From: an uncultured Roseobacter sp.
GTDB lineage: Bacteria > Pseudomonadota > Alphaproteobacteria > Rhodobacterales > Rhodobacteraceae
DNA: 64,000 nt
Reading direction: 5' to 3'
Assembly (NCBI RefSeq): GCF_947499265.1
Contig: NZ_CANMNK010000009.1
Location: 1-64,000 of the forward strand
Shown: positions 45,234 to 54,916 of the stretch, piece after piece
How positions within the stretch are numbered: the stretch's first letter is position 1
Layout of the letters: every line of letters begins with the position of its first letter
Program-made: the position numbers and the translations under genes
The notes under the pieces: generated by a model
What the model was told of the DNA's origin: nothing
Database searches by the model: none
What the model saw: only the letters and a program-made list of their open reading frames with translations

Positions 45234-46431
45234 GTCTGAGGCTCCGTGGTTGACCATCATCGGGTTGGGCGAAGATGGCCTCAAAGGGCTGACCGCTGCA
45301 AGCCAATCCGCGCTGGATAGCGCAGAAATCGTCATGGGACCGGCGCGGCATCTGGCGCTTCTGGGCGATCTGCCCTGCGAAACTGTCGAATGGCCGGTGC
45401 CTTTCGCAGAAGGCGTGCAGCAGTTGTTGTCGCTGCGGGGGCGGCGCGTGGTTGTTCTGGCCTCGGGCGACCCCTTCTGGTTCGGAGCGGGTGCCGTGCT
45501 GGCGCGGCATCTGAACCCGCATGAATGGCAAAGCCTGCCAATACCTTCAGTGTTTTCGCTTGTGGCCAATCGTCTGGGCTGGCCGCTTGAGACGACGCTC
45601 TGCCTGGGCCTGCACGCGGCTCCTTTGACACGGGTGCGACCACATCTGGCCAAGGGGATGCGCTTGATCGTGCTCTTGCGTGACGGTGCGGCGGTCCGCG
45701 ACCTCGCTGATTATCTTGATGACGCGGGTTTCGGCGAAACCTCGATGACAGTCTTTGAGGCTTTGGGTGGACCGCGCGAACGGGTGACCGATATGCACGC
45801 CAAAGCGCTGCCTGATACCACGTTTCAGCACCCCGTCTGCGTGGCCTGCGACATCCTCGGGGTGGGGGCCGCGATGCCTTTGGCCAGCGGGCGCCCGGAC
45901 ACATGGTTTGACAACGACGGTCAGATCACCAAGCAACCGATCCGCGCCATGACCCTCTCCGCCTTGGCGCCACATCCCTTCGAACACCTGTGGGATATCG
46001 GCGGCGGGTCGGGCTCCATCGGCATCGAATGGTTGCTCTGTCACCCGACCTTGCAGGCCACAACGATTGAACCGCGTCCGGATCGCGCGGCGCGCATCAC
46101 CGCCAATGCGGCCAGCCTTGGGGTGGACCGATTGCGGGTTGTGACTGGCGCGGCACCCGAGGCGCTGGCCGGGCTGGACGCGCCGCAGGCGGTCTTCATC
46201 GGCGGCGGGTTGTCTGAAAATCTGCTACACTGGCTGGTGGAAAACCTTGCTGCGGGCACCCGCCTTGTCGCCAACGCCGTGACGCTGGAGACCGAAGCGC
46301 TGCTTTTGCAAGAGCAGGAACACCACGGCGGGGAGCTGATGCGTCTGGAACTGTCCCGGTCCGAACCCCTGGGTCCGCGCCGGGGATGGAAGGCCAGCTA
46401 CCCGATTGTGCAATGGAGCGTGACCCTATGA
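45232..46431 (+). CDS. cobL: Precorrin-6Y C5,15-methyltransferase (decarboxylating) CobL
   Basis: 399 residues with both halves fused. Residues 1-200 are the C5 methyltransferase (IIGLGEDGLKGLTAAS, ASGDPFWFGAGAVL). About residues 215-399 are the CbiT-like domain (HLWDIGGGSGSIGIEWLL, a class I SAM fold), which methylates C15 and decarboxylates. The start codon overlaps that of the opposed cobK. The TGA overlaps the cobE ATG. Confidence 0.93.
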   Translation: MSEAPWLTIIGLGEDGLKGLTAASQSALDSAEIVMGPARHLALLGDLPCETVEWPVPFAEGVQQLLSLRGRRVVVLASGDPFWFGAGAVLARHLNPHEWQSLPIPSVFSLVANRLGWPLETTLCLGLHAAPLTRVRPHLAKGMRLIVLLRDGAAVRDLADYLDDAGFGETSMTVFEALGGPRERVTDMHAKALPDTTFQHPVCVACDILGVGAAMPLASGRPDTWFDNDGQITKQPIRAMTLSALAPHPFEHLWDIGGGSGSIGIEWLLCHPTLQATTIEPRPDRAARITANAASLGVDRLRVVTGAAPEALAGLDAPQAVFIGGGLSENLLHWLVENLAAGTRLVANAVTLETEALLLQEQEHHGGELMRLELSRSEPLGPRRGWKASYPIVQWSVTL

Positions 46432-46796
46432 TTGTAGCAGGTTTCGGATTTCGAAAGGATGCGTCCCAGGGCAGCCTGCAAAATGCCTATGACAGCGCCT
46501 GCGTTTCGGCGCGGCCTGACGTGCTGGCGGCCCCGGATGACAAGGCGACGGCCAAGGCGTTCCGCCTTTTCGCAGAGGAGGCCGACCTGCCCATCAAGGC
46601 GGTGCCCGCCGACATGCTGGAACAGCAGAACACCGTCACGCAATCGCTGAAATCCCTGACAGAGAGGGGCATCGGGTCCGTCGCCGAGGCCTCCGCGCTC
46701 GCAGCCGCAGGCCCCGGCGCCAAGCTACTGACGACACGACATATTTCCGCGGACAGGCTGGCAACCTGTGCCCTGGCCATCAGAGAGACATCATGA
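46428..46796 (+). CDS. cobE: CobE / CbiG C-terminal-type protein
   Basis: 122 residues ([17 protein letters not shown]). The FGFRK start and the closing CALAIRETS are typical of the freestanding C-terminal domain of CbiG, called CobE in aerobic clusters. Its exact chemical step is still unsettled. It overlaps cobL and cobM by four bases each. Confidence 0.85.
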   Translation: MIVAGFGFRKDASQGSLQNAYDSACVSARPDVLAAPDDKATAKAFRLFAEEADLPIKAVPADMLEQQNTVTQSLKSLTERGIGSVAEASALAAAGPGAKLLTTRHISADRLATCALAIRETS

Positions 46797-47587
46797 CCGT
46801 TCATTTTATTGGCGCCGGTCCCGGCGCGCCCGACCTTCTGACCCTGCGCGGGCGCGATCTGATCGCGTCCTGCCCGGTGTGCCTTTACGCGGGCTCGCTG
46901 GTGCCGGAGGCGATCCTGGCGCATTGTCCGCCCGGCGCGGAGATTGTGAATACGGCTTCGATGAGCCTGGAGGAGATCATGGCGGCCATCAAAGCGGCCC
47001 ATGACCACGGCAGGGACATCGCGCGGCTGCATTCCGGCGATCTGTCGGTCTGGTCGGCGATGGGCGAGCAGATGCGCAGACTACGCGCGGCGGGCATCCC
47101 GGTGTCCGTGACGCCGGGGGTGCCGTCCTTTGCCGCCGCTGCCGCCGCACTGGGCGCGGAACTGACGCTGCCGGGGCTGGCGCAATCGGTGGTGCTGACC
47201 CGCACACCCGGGCGCGCTTCTTCCATGCCCGAAGGCGAGACTCTGCAGAATTTCGCAGCCACCGGCGCGACAATGGCGATCCATCTGTCCATTCAGAACC
47301 TTGACAGCGTAGTGCAAGAGTTGATGCCCGCCTATGGCGGTGACTGCCCCGTTGCCGTGGTCTACCGGGCGAGTTGGCCGGATGAACGCATCATCCGCGG
47401 CACCCTGACGGATATCGCGACCCGGGTGGACGAGGGCATCGTGCGTACCGCGTTGATCTTGGTGGGACCTGCGCTTGCGGGTGAAGGGTTTGATGAGAGC
47501 TGCCTCTATGCGGCGGATTATGACCGGCGCTACCGACCACAAAGCGCCGAAAGCCCCTGGGCAAGCTGGAGCCATGGCGATGACTGA
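46793..47587 (+). CDS. cobM: Precorrin-4 C11-methyltransferase CobM
   Basis: 264 residues. [30 protein letters not shown], the SGDLSVW motif and [18 protein letters not shown] identify CobM. It methylates C11 of precorrin-4 to precorrin-5. Overlaps cobE at the start (ATGA) and ends inside the first codons of cobB. Confidence 0.93.
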   Translation: MTVHFIGAGPGAPDLLTLRGRDLIASCPVCLYAGSLVPEAILAHCPPGAEIVNTASMSLEEIMAAIKAAHDHGRDIARLHSGDLSVWSAMGEQMRRLRAAGIPVSVTPGVPSFAAAAAALGAELTLPGLAQSVVLTRTPGRASSMPEGETLQNFAATGATMAIHLSIQNLDSVVQELMPAYGGDCPVAVVYRASWPDERIIRGTLTDIATRVDEGIVRTALILVGPALAGEGFDESCLYAADYDRRYRPQSAESPWASWSHGDD

Positions 47588-48899
47588 GATGCCCGGGATC
47601 ATGATTTCAGCGCCGTCCTCCGGCACCGGCAAGACAACTGTGATGTTGGGGCTGCTGCGCGCGCTGGCAGAGGACGGATTGCAGGTGCAGCCGTTTAAGT
47701 CTGGCCCTGACTACATCGACCCGGCCTTTCATCATGCCGCCAGTGGTCGGGCGTCGTTCAACCTCGACAGCTGGGCGATGGGGCCGGATCTGCTGGCGGC
47801 GATCTCTCAGCAGGCGCTTGGCGCGGACATCTGCGTCGCCGAAGGATCCATGGGCCTCTATGACGGGGTCGCCACCCGCGGGCAAAGCGGGTTCGGCAGC
47901 AGCGCCGAGACTGCGCAGCGCATGGGCTGGCCGGTGGTGCTGATCGTTGACGTCAGTGGGCAGGCGCAATCGGCGGCGGCCACCGCGCTAGGGTTTCAGG
48001 CCTATAACCGGCAGGTGCCTTTTGCTGGCGTGATCCTGAATCGTTGCGCATCGCCCCGTCACGAGCGGCTGGCGCGGCTGGGCATGGAAAACGCGGGCGT
48101 CAACGTGCTGGGCGTGCTGCCGAGGCGCGGTGATCTGACCCTGCCGGAACGGCACCTCGGGCTCATTCAGGCGGTGGAGCACCCGGATCTGGAGGCCGCC
48201 ATCGCCGGATACGCGACCTTCCTGCGCGAACATGTGGACATCAGCGCCATTCGGGATGCAGCGAAAGGGCAGTTGCCGGAGCACGCCGGCGCACAGTTGC
48301 CGGTACCGCCCGCGCAACGGATCGCCCTGGCGCGGGATGCGGCCTTTTCCTTCACCTATCCGCATGTGCTGGAAGGCTGGCGCCGGGCGGGTGCCGAAAT
48401 CCTGCCGTTCTCGCCTCTGGCCAATGAGGCCCCTGACGCAACGGCCGATCTGGTCTGGTTGCCCGGTGGCTACCCGGAACTGCACGGGTGTACTTTAGCT
48501 GCGGCGGATAACTTCCTGTCTGGCATCAGAAAACACGCGGAAACACGCCCCGTGCATGGGGAATGCGGTGGCTACATGGCCTTGGGCGATACACTGATCG
48601 ACAAGGAAGGCACGCACCACCGGATGGCGGGCCTGCTCGGCCTGGTGACCAGCTATGAAAAACGCAAATTCCACCTGGGTTACCGCCGCGCGGTGTTGGA
48701 CGCGCCCTTGCCGGGATATGCACCCGGTGCCGCGCTCAGAGGCCACGAGTTCCACTATTCAACCATACTCGAACAACCGGACGCACCGCTGGCGCAGGTG
48801 GCGGATGCGGATGGCAACCCGGTGCCTGAGACAGGATCGTACCGGGGCAATGTCTCCGGCACCTTTTTCCACCTCATCACGGCGGAGGAGGGTGCGTGA
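47580..48899 (+). CDS. cobB: Cobyrinic/hydrogenobyrinic acid a,c-diamide synthase CobB
   Basis: 439 residues from ATG at 47580, with GGAG about nine bases upstream. An N-terminal P-loop ATPase ([25 protein letters not shown]) is followed by a class I glutamine amidotransferase whose nucleophile Cys is in [10 protein letters not shown]. It amidates the a and c side chains from glutamine. Alternative ATGs at 47574 and 47589 are possible. Its end overlaps cobA (GTGA). Confidence 0.9.
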   Translation: MTEMPGIMISAPSSGTGKTTVMLGLLRALAEDGLQVQPFKSGPDYIDPAFHHAASGRASFNLDSWAMGPDLLAAISQQALGADICVAEGSMGLYDGVATRGQSGFGSSAETAQRMGWPVVLIVDVSGQAQSAAATALGFQAYNRQVPFAGVILNRCASPRHERLARLGMENAGVNVLGVLPRRGDLTLPERHLGLIQAVEHPDLEAAIAGYATFLREHVDISAIRDAAKGQLPEHAGAQLPVPPAQRIALARDAAFSFTYPHVLEGWRRAGAEILPFSPLANEAPDATADLVWLPGGYPELHGCTLAAADNFLSGIRKHAETRPVHGECGGYMALGDTLIDKEGTHHRMAGLLGLVTSYEKRKFHLGYRRAVLDAPLPGYAPGAALRGHEFHYSTILEQPDAPLAQVADADGNPVPETGSYRGNVSGTFFHLITAEEGA

Positions 48900-49615
48900 C
48901 CGGTTTCGTCAGCTTCGTGGGCTCCGGCCCCGGCGATCCAGAACTGCTGACCCTCAAGGCGGTCGACCGGTTGAAGCGCGCGGATGCGGTGCTTTTTGAC
49001 GATCTCTCCTCTGGGCCGATCCTGAGCCATGCACGATCGGGTGCCGATCTGGTGGGTGTGGGCAAACGCGCGGGCAGGCCATCGCCCAAGCAGCATCACG
49101 TCAGCCGGTTGCTGGTGGAATATGCACAGATGGATCAACGCGTGGTGCGGCTGAAATCCGGGGACAGCGGCCTTTTTGGCCGTCTCGAAGAGGAGCTGGT
49201 GGCGCTGCGAGAGGCAAATATCCCCTATGAGATCATCCCCGGCATCCCCTCCGCCTGCGCTGCCGCGGCGGCGGCAGGCATTCCGCTGACCCGGCGGCTG
49301 ACGGCCCGCCGCGTGCAGTTTGTCACCGGCCATGACGTGTCGGGGCAATTGCCTGAGGATCTTGACCTCGAAGCCCTGGCAGACCCGTCAGCCTCCACCG
49401 TGGTCTTCATGGGCAAGCGGACCTTCCCACGGCTGCTTGAGGCGCTGACCCGGAAAGGGCTGCCAAAAGACACGCCCGCTATTCTCGCGGAAAGCGTCAG
49501 CGGTCCGGATCAGCAGATCACCCGATCCACCGTGTCGGAACTGGCCGAACAACTGGCGCAGGACGTCGGCGAAAAACCGGCTTTGATCCTCTATGGGCCG
49601 TTTGCTGAGAGTTGA
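48896..49615 (+). CDS. cobA: Uroporphyrinogen-III C-methyltransferase CobA
   Basis: 239 residues from GTG at 48896. FVGSGPGDPELLTLKAVD, the RLKSGDSGLFGR stretch and PGIPSACAAAAAAGIPLT are the SUMT motifs. It commits uroporphyrinogen III to precorrin-2, the entry to cobalamin (and siroheme). It is the last gene of this operon run before the second riboswitch. Confidence 0.92.
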   Translation: MTGFVSFVGSGPGDPELLTLKAVDRLKRADAVLFDDLSSGPILSHARSGADLVGVGKRAGRPSPKQHHVSRLLVEYAQMDQRVVRLKSGDSGLFGRLEEELVALREANIPYEIIPGIPSACAAAAAAGIPLTRRLTARRVQFVTGHDVSGQLPEDLDLEALADPSASTVVFMGKRTFPRLLEALTRKGLPKDTPAILAESVSGPDQQITRSTVSELAEQLAQDVGEKPALILYGPFAES

Positions 49616-49654
49616 AAGTCGCTTTTTTGTTGTTCGGACCGGAGCATCAGCGAT

Positions 49655-49825
49655 AGGACTAGAAATACGGTGCCACATTCTGTGGCTGAAAAGGGAATTG
49701 GGTGAAAGGCCCGAACTGCCCCCGCAACTGTAAGCGGCGAGCGCAACGGAAAGACCCACTGGCCGCAAGGCCGGGAAGGACCCGCGCGCCGTGACCCGCA
49801 AGTCAGGAGACCTGCCGTACCAACC
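49655..49825 (+). promoter_or_regulatory. Cobalamin riboswitch 2
   Basis: GGTGCCACATTCTGTGG and AAAAGGGAATTGGG near 49690, CCCGAACTGCCCCCGCAACTGTAAGCGG near 49710-49735, then GGCCGCAAGGCCGGGAAGG, and the B12 box AGTCAGGAGACCTGCC at 49801-49816, all typical of the adenosylcobalamin riboswitch. It precedes the CbiM-like permease. Confidence 0.95.
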
Positions 49826-49886
49826 CACAACCCGTTTGCAAACGGATCAGACGCTGCCGGAGGGGCAGCACAGAAAGGACAAAAAC

Positions 49887-50564
49887 ATGCATATCGAACC
49901 CGGGATCGTAGATGGTGCCAAAATGGCCTTCGCCTATGCCACCGCAGCAGGTGCGGCGGGCTATACCGCCAAGCTCGCGCTGAAGGATCTGAACGACCAC
50001 ACCATCGGATCCTTTGCCGTGCGCACGGCACTGGCAACCATTGGGACGTTCATCTTCTTTGAGGTGCTGCCGCACTTCCCCGTGGGCGTCTCTGAAGTGC
50101 ACTTCATTCTGGGCACCACGCTGTTTTTGCTGATGGGCGCCGCACCTGCCGCCTTGGGTCTTGCGCTTGGTCTGCTGGTGCAGGGCACCTTCTTCGCGCC
50201 AAGCGATCTGCCAATGTTCTTTGTGAATGTGACCACCTTGCTGGTACCGCTCTTTGCGATCTCGGCGCTGGCGCAGAGGTTCATTCCCGAGCATAAAGCC
50301 TACGTTGATCTGGCCTATGCGGACGTCTTCAAACTGTCCGCGATGTATCAGGGTGGTGTCGTGGCATGGGTCGCATTCTGGGCCTTCTATGGTCAGGGTG
50401 TCGGCGCCGAGACGTTACAGTCGGTCCTGACCTTCGGGGCGGCCTATATGCTGGTTGTGATCATCGAACCGATTGCCGACCTTGCGGTATTGGCAGGGGC
50501 CAAGGCCATGCGCGCGAACAAGGCCACAGGTCTCTTTACCCAGCGCCTCTTCAACGCGGCGTAA
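49887..50564 (+). CDS. CbiM-like cobalt transport permease
   Basis: 225 residues from ATG at 49887, preceded by AGAAAGGAC. The N-terminal MHIEPGIVDGAK recalls the cobalt-binding N-terminus of CbiM (family usually MHIxxG). Seven or so membrane spans follow. Its position behind a B12 riboswitch supports cobalt uptake. No CbiN, CbiQ or CbiO is adjacent, so it is a CbiM-type S-unit on its own here; partners would be elsewhere. Confidence 0.8.
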   Translation: MHIEPGIVDGAKMAFAYATAAGAAGYTAKLALKDLNDHTIGSFAVRTALATIGTFIFFEVLPHFPVGVSEVHFILGTTLFLLMGAAPAALGLALGLLVQGTFFAPSDLPMFFVNVTTLLVPLFAISALAQRFIPEHKAYVDLAYADVFKLSAMYQGGVVAWVAFWAFYGQGVGAETLQSVLTFGAAYMLVVIIEPIADLAVLAGAKAMRANKATGLFTQRLFNAA

Positions 50565-50582
50565 ATCGCTGCTAGACAACCG

Positions 50583-50616
50583 TCCCGGATCCCTGCCGTG
50601 GGGTCCGGGATTTTTT
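50583..50616 (+). terminator. Strong intrinsic terminator before cobF
   Basis: Stem TCCCGGATCCC (50583-50593) with its partner at 50600-50610, one G-U pair, 6-base loop, then six T (50611-50616). It lies 19 bp after the CbiM-like stop and only 14 bp before the cobF start, so cobF needs readthrough or its own promoter. Confidence 0.9.
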
Positions 50617-50630
50617 GTGAGGGTTGCACA

Positions 50631-51371
50631 GTGATCGACACGCTCTGGCTTATCGGGATCGGCACTGGATCCACCGATCATGTGACCGGGCAGGGGATGG
50701 CGGCGCTGCGCGACGCGGCGGTCATTCTGGTGCCGCATAAGGGCGCGGGCAAAGACGATCTGGCAACCCTACGGCACCGGATCATCGACGTCAGCGGGTC
50801 GCAGGCCGAGATCATTCCCTTTGACTACCCGGTGCGGGACCCGGACCTGCCTTATGCAGAACGTGTGGCGCGCTGGCACGACGAGATCGCCCGGCGCTGG
50901 CAGGCCGCTGTGGCAGGAACCAACATCAAAGGGCCGGTGGCGCTGCTGGTCTGGGGCGATCCCTCGCTCTACGACAGCACCATCCGCATTGCGCAGCGCC
51001 TGGATCCCAAGCCCGATATCCGCGTGGTGCCGGGCATCACCGCCATTCAGGCGCTAACCGCGGCCCATGCGCTGCCGCTCAACACGGTGAACGGCCCCGT
51101 TCTGATCACCACCGGGCGGCGTCTGCGCGATCAGGGCTGGCCCGAGGGCGCCGAGCGGGTGGTGGTGATGCTGGATGGCGAGGCCAGTTTCCAAACGCTG
51201 GACCGTAGCGATCTGCATATCTGGTGGGGCGCCTATCTGGGCATGCCGGAGCAAATCCTGGATCAGGGCAGGCTCGCTGATGTGGCGGAACGCATCGTGA
51301 CAACGCGGGCCGAGGCACGCGCGCGCCATGGCTGGATCATGGACACCTATTTGCTCAGCACCTGCAACTGA
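50631..51371 (+). CDS. cobF: Precorrin-6A synthase CobF
   Basis: 246 residues from GTG at 50631 with GAGGG upstream. LIGIGTGSTDHVTGQGMAAL, VWGDPSLYDSTIRIA and VPGITAIQALTAAHALPLN identify CobF, which adds the C1 methyl with loss of acetate. It follows the terminator described at 50583. This is the last cobalamin gene in the window. Confidence 0.92.
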   Translation: MIDTLWLIGIGTGSTDHVTGQGMAALRDAAVILVPHKGAGKDDLATLRHRIIDVSGSQAEIIPFDYPVRDPDLPYAERVARWHDEIARRWQAAVAGTNIKGPVALLVWGDPSLYDSTIRIAQRLDPKPDIRVVPGITAIQALTAAHALPLNTVNGPVLITTGRRLRDQGWPEGAERVVVMLDGEASFQTLDRSDLHIWWGAYLGMPEQILDQGRLADVAERIVTTRAEARARHGWIMDTYLLSTCN

Positions 51372-51384
51372 GCCGGTCGCGGCG

Positions 51385-53664
51385 CTACTTCTTTGCGGCC
51401 GCCGCAGCCTGCTGTTCCGCGATATGCTGGTCCACCGCACTTGAGGCCGCTGCCTGAACCGCGGCTTTTTCATTCTCTTCAAGGCTTTCAATGTCTTCCA
51501 TGCCCGGGATTTCGACCCGCACCTCACGCCGCGCAAATTCGATCCCATTGGCTTTGAACTCGTTGCGCACACGGTTGTAGATTTCCTTGCGGATGGTGAA
51601 TTGCGTGCCCGGCTTGGCCATGAATTTGCCGCGCATCACGATGCCCACATCGTCAAACTGGAAGACGCCCTGGCTTTTGAAGGGTTCCAGGAAATCATCC
51701 TTGAAGAGCGGATCCTCCAGCATCTCCGCGCCGATCTTCTTGAAGATCTTTTTGACCCGGTTGGGATCGGTATCAAAGGGCACGGTGAACATCAGTTTCA
51801 TGATCACCCAGTCGCGGCTGAAATTGGTGACCTTTTCGACGCTGCCATAGGGAATGGTGTGCACATTGCCGCGGTGATGGCGCAGCTGCATCGAGCGGAT
51901 GGAGATTTTTTCCACCGACCCCATGGTGCCGCCGACATCGACATATTCACCCACCCGGAACGCGTCATCCACCAGAAAGAAGATGCCCGAGACGATGTCG
52001 GTGACCAGCTTTTGCGCGCCGAACCCGATGGCCAGCCCCAGAATACCGGCCCCGGCGAGCAGCGGGGTGATGTCGATGCCCAGGCTGCCCACCGCCAGCA
52101 GGCCAAAGATCGTGGCAATCGCCGCTTGTGCGGCCATCAGCACCAGCGGCAGGACCGTGGCCAGACGTGATCCACCGGCACCGCCGCCTTCGCCGGCTTC
52201 TTGATCCGAGGTGACTTCGGAGGTGATTTCACGCGTCAGGCGCCGATTGATCCACAAGGACACCAATTCGTAAACGACGTAGCCAAAGGCCGCGACCACG
52301 ATGAATTCGATGATATTGCCCGCAATGGCCGAGCCGCCGTCGGACGCGCCGACATCGGAGAGGTTGATGTTCCAGGCATTGGCAATGATCAGCACGATGG
52401 ACCCCAGCGCCAGCACCCGGCCGATGCGGATCAGGCTGCGTTTATTGGACTTATAGGCCTGTTCCGCAATCGGTCCTTCGCCAATCATCGGGGGCTGCAA
52501 ATGGCGCACCAGACCGCGGATCGCGGTGTCGATCAGCGGTGTCATCAGCAGCCAGAACATGGTTTTGAGGTGTGGCGCGGTGATGAGCAGGCCGAAATAC
52601 CCATAGCCCGCGACGATGTTCGCAATGATCCAGGTGACCGCCGAGGCGCAGATGGCGAAGATCGGATAGGCATGGGCCACCTGCGCGTCAAACGCGGTGC
52701 GGTCCGGGTCGGTGCCTAGCATCATCTTTGTCAGCCCTTCCTTGCCGTACCAGGCGATGGCGATGATGTAGAGGTGCAGGGCGAGGCTAAACCAGAAACC
52801 GATCCGAGTTTCAGAAAGCGGCACGCCAAACCGGATATTGAACCCCATCAGGAAAAAGCCGAAGCCCACCACCAGCGCCAGTGTCACAAAGTGCCGGTGG
52901 AAGAAGGCCGCCCGGGCATCGTCGATGCTGACCAAGCGATAGTCGGGTTGTTTCGGGGCCAGCGCAAAGCGCGAGAGGGCGGCGGCAAAGCGCGGGATCA
53001 TGATCATGTTGAGCACGGCTGGCGCGGCAATCGCGATCTGATCCAGCGTCAGCAGGAATTGCCCGACCGTGCGGGTGACGACGTAGAACACAACAAGACC
53101 CAAGATTTCGCGCCAAAGCCTGCGCACCAGAAACCCCATTGTACTGCGCAGCGACGCACTGTCGGGCGTCCCCAGCCCCTGGTCGCGCCGTTTGCAGATG
53201 GCCAGCACCACGCGTTCCGCGGCGTAGCCCGCCGCCAGTGCAATCACCGTCAGGCCAATCAGCATGAAAATCCCTGTGATGCCAAACGCCGTGGCAAAAT
53301 TCGAGAAAGCCTCGCCCTGTTTGACAAAGAGCGTGGGCAGCAAACCGACCGCATCCAGAACCGGCGTGTAAAATGCCTCCCAGGTGTCGGTCAGCCGTTC
53401 ACTGAAGGTCAACTGTGCCGCGTTCTCCGCAGCTTCTGTCTGCGCAACCGCGTCGAGCCGCTCCAACAGCATCTGTCGCACTTGATCATCCGACATCTGC
53501 GCCACCATTTCCCGCACCGCTTCGGGGCTGGTGAGTTCTACCGGCTCCGCGGTTTCTGCGGCCGATGAGGACGTGGGCAATGCAACCTGAGCCTGCACGG
53601 TTGTCGCGACAAGACAGTTGATCAACAGGGTAAGTAGAAGTGCGATTGCGTGTCTCATGGTCAT
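51385..53664 (-). CDS. Large mechanosensitive channel of the MscS family
   Basis: 759 residues. An N-terminal signal (HAIALLLTLLINCLVATTVQAQ) and periplasmic domain (to about residue 120) precede roughly ten membrane spans. The conserved MscS core follows: LAIGFGAQKLVTDIVSGIFF, the pore-lining helix region, then EYVDVGGTMGSVEKISIRS and the beta domain TIPYGSVEKVTNFSRDW. The C-terminal tail is charged and Ala-rich. It resembles long MscK/YnaI-type channels that release solutes on osmotic downshift. An ATG six bases later (53658) is an alternative start with better spacing. Confidence 0.88.
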   Translation of the reverse strand: MTMRHAIALLLTLLINCLVATTVQAQVALPTSSSAAETAEPVELTSPEAVREMVAQMSDDQVRQMLLERLDAVAQTEAAENAAQLTFSERLTDTWEAFYTPVLDAVGLLPTLFVKQGEAFSNFATAFGITGIFMLIGLTVIALAAGYAAERVVLAICKRRDQGLGTPDSASLRSTMGFLVRRLWREILGLVVFYVVTRTVGQFLLTLDQIAIAAPAVLNMIMIPRFAAALSRFALAPKQPDYRLVSIDDARAAFFHRHFVTLALVVGFGFFLMGFNIRFGVPLSETRIGFWFSLALHLYIIAIAWYGKEGLTKMMLGTDPDRTAFDAQVAHAYPIFAICASAVTWIIANIVAGYGYFGLLITAPHLKTMFWLLMTPLIDTAIRGLVRHLQPPMIGEGPIAEQAYKSNKRSLIRIGRVLALGSIVLIIANAWNINLSDVGASDGGSAIAGNIIEFIVVAAFGYVVYELVSLWINRRLTREITSEVTSDQEAGEGGGAGGSRLATVLPLVLMAAQAAIATIFGLLAVGSLGIDITPLLAGAGILGLAIGFGAQKLVTDIVSGIFFLVDDAFRVGEYVDVGGTMGSVEKISIRSMQLRHHRGNVHTIPYGSVEKVTNFSRDWVIMKLMFTVPFDTDPNRVKKIFKKIGAEMLEDPLFKDDFLEPFKSQGVFQFDDVGIVMRGKFMAKPGTQFTIRKEIYNRVRNEFKANGIEFARREVRVEIPGMEDIESLEENEKAAVQAAASSAVDQHIAEQQAAAAAKK

Positions 53665-53894
53665 GTCCCCGGTGTAATCTTTTCACTTTGAAAGCGTTTT
53701 TATGGTCGGTTTTCAGTGCACTGGGCGTAAAATTCCAATGCAGGAGTGGTTCAATGGTGTCGTTTGCGGGGGCCAGAAAAAATACGGCACGGGCCCTCTT
53801 TCAAATCAGAGCCTTACGACGTTTTTAAAAATACACAAGTTTTCTCTCGCTCAGGTAGATCGCCAGCCGGGCTTGGCGGGTCATTACGATTGGC

Positions 53895-54491
53895 TTATTC
53901 GGATATTGCGGTCTCAGCGGGATCGTTTGGCCGGAGATGACGCAGGATCGAGCACTCGGGAAAGCCATAGCCCCAGCGCCAGGGTAGGCCGGAGCAGGGG
54001 CCGCCGCCCAACCGAACCGCCAGGTACATCCCCTGAGCGATCCCCTTGTAGGTGTAGTCAATCGTCTCCACGCTTAGACCATAGCGCACCGCCAGGGTAT
54101 CGCGGTCCTGCGCGCCTTGTGACAAGATGCAGGCACGCAGCTCTTCATCTGCCCTCAGGCGCGCATCATAGCTCTGCCCGGCTTCTGTCGCGCCATTCGC
54201 GGAATGATAGAGCCGGTCGTGGGCCACGCAGCAAGCCTCCCAGGGTGGCTTTTCGCCCTGATTTTCGGCCCAGGCCGGGAATTGCGCCGCAGTGGCCGTC
54301 CAGATATCCGACATCCCGCCGCTGCAGCCGTCGCTGACAAAGGGGGTCAGTTTGGCCTCCGCACGATGGGCCATCAGCGTGCGATGCGCTGGCAATTCCG
54401 CTGTCTCGCCAAAACCAGAGAGGGACTGCGCGTTGGCAGGCTGCAAAATAATACTCACAAGCATCGCGGCCCAAATGCGCGCAGATTTCAT
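53895..54491 (-). CDS. Secreted phospholipase A2-like protein
   Basis: 198 residues with a signal peptide (AAMLVSIILQPANAQ). The region SDGCSGGMSDIW followed by WEACCVAHDRLYHSAN mirrors the phospholipase A2 pattern: a Ca-loop like DGCSGG and a helix with the CC-x2-HD catalytic pair (His and Asp here about residue 90). Cysteines (four near the active site, others C-terminal) suit disulfides in the periplasm or outside. The substrate is inferred from the motif only. Bacterial PLA2-like proteins of this length are known but vary. Confidence 0.6.
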   Translation of the reverse strand: MKSARIWAAMLVSIILQPANAQSLSGFGETAELPAHRTLMAHRAEAKLTPFVSDGCSGGMSDIWTATAAQFPAWAENQGEKPPWEACCVAHDRLYHSANGATEAGQSYDARLRADEELRACILSQGAQDRDTLAVRYGLSVETIDYTYKGIAQGMYLAVRLGGGPCSGLPWRWGYGFPECSILRHLRPNDPAETAISE

Positions 54492-54916
54492 CTAGCCACT
54501 CCCTCATCGTCCAGATCAGCGTAAATTGTCCCGCGTTGGCGTCTGTGCTGATCAAACCCGACCCTACCGGTTGGCATCATCTTTGTCGTCCGCATTTCGC
54601 CTTGGCGTGTCACCTTATGAAAGGGGAAAATAGGGCAGGGATGACACGGTAATTTGTGCCAAGCCCGGCACATTCCCCACGCGCGTGACATTTACCATGT
54701 CGTTATGTTGAGCGAATTCGGTTGTGAGACTGCGCAGTTAGCGCCTATGCTCATGCAAAAGCTGATAGATATCGACGGCTTGCGTCGCCGATGTTCCGGG
54801 GGATCACACATCACACAGGTACCGAAACTGCCGCAGGACTTGGGGAGTGCCAGGATCGACGTGCAGATACCCCAATAGCCGACACAAAAGCGATTTCGAA
54901 TTTAAAGGAGAAGACC
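54492..54916 (+). other. Upstream region of the spermidine/putrescine-type operon
   Basis: About 425 bp without a recognisable gene. A short ORF at 54654-54878 has no domain features. The ribosome site AAAGGAGAAG before the binding-protein ATG is clear. A promoter must lie here, but no distinct operator was seen. Confidence 0.4.
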
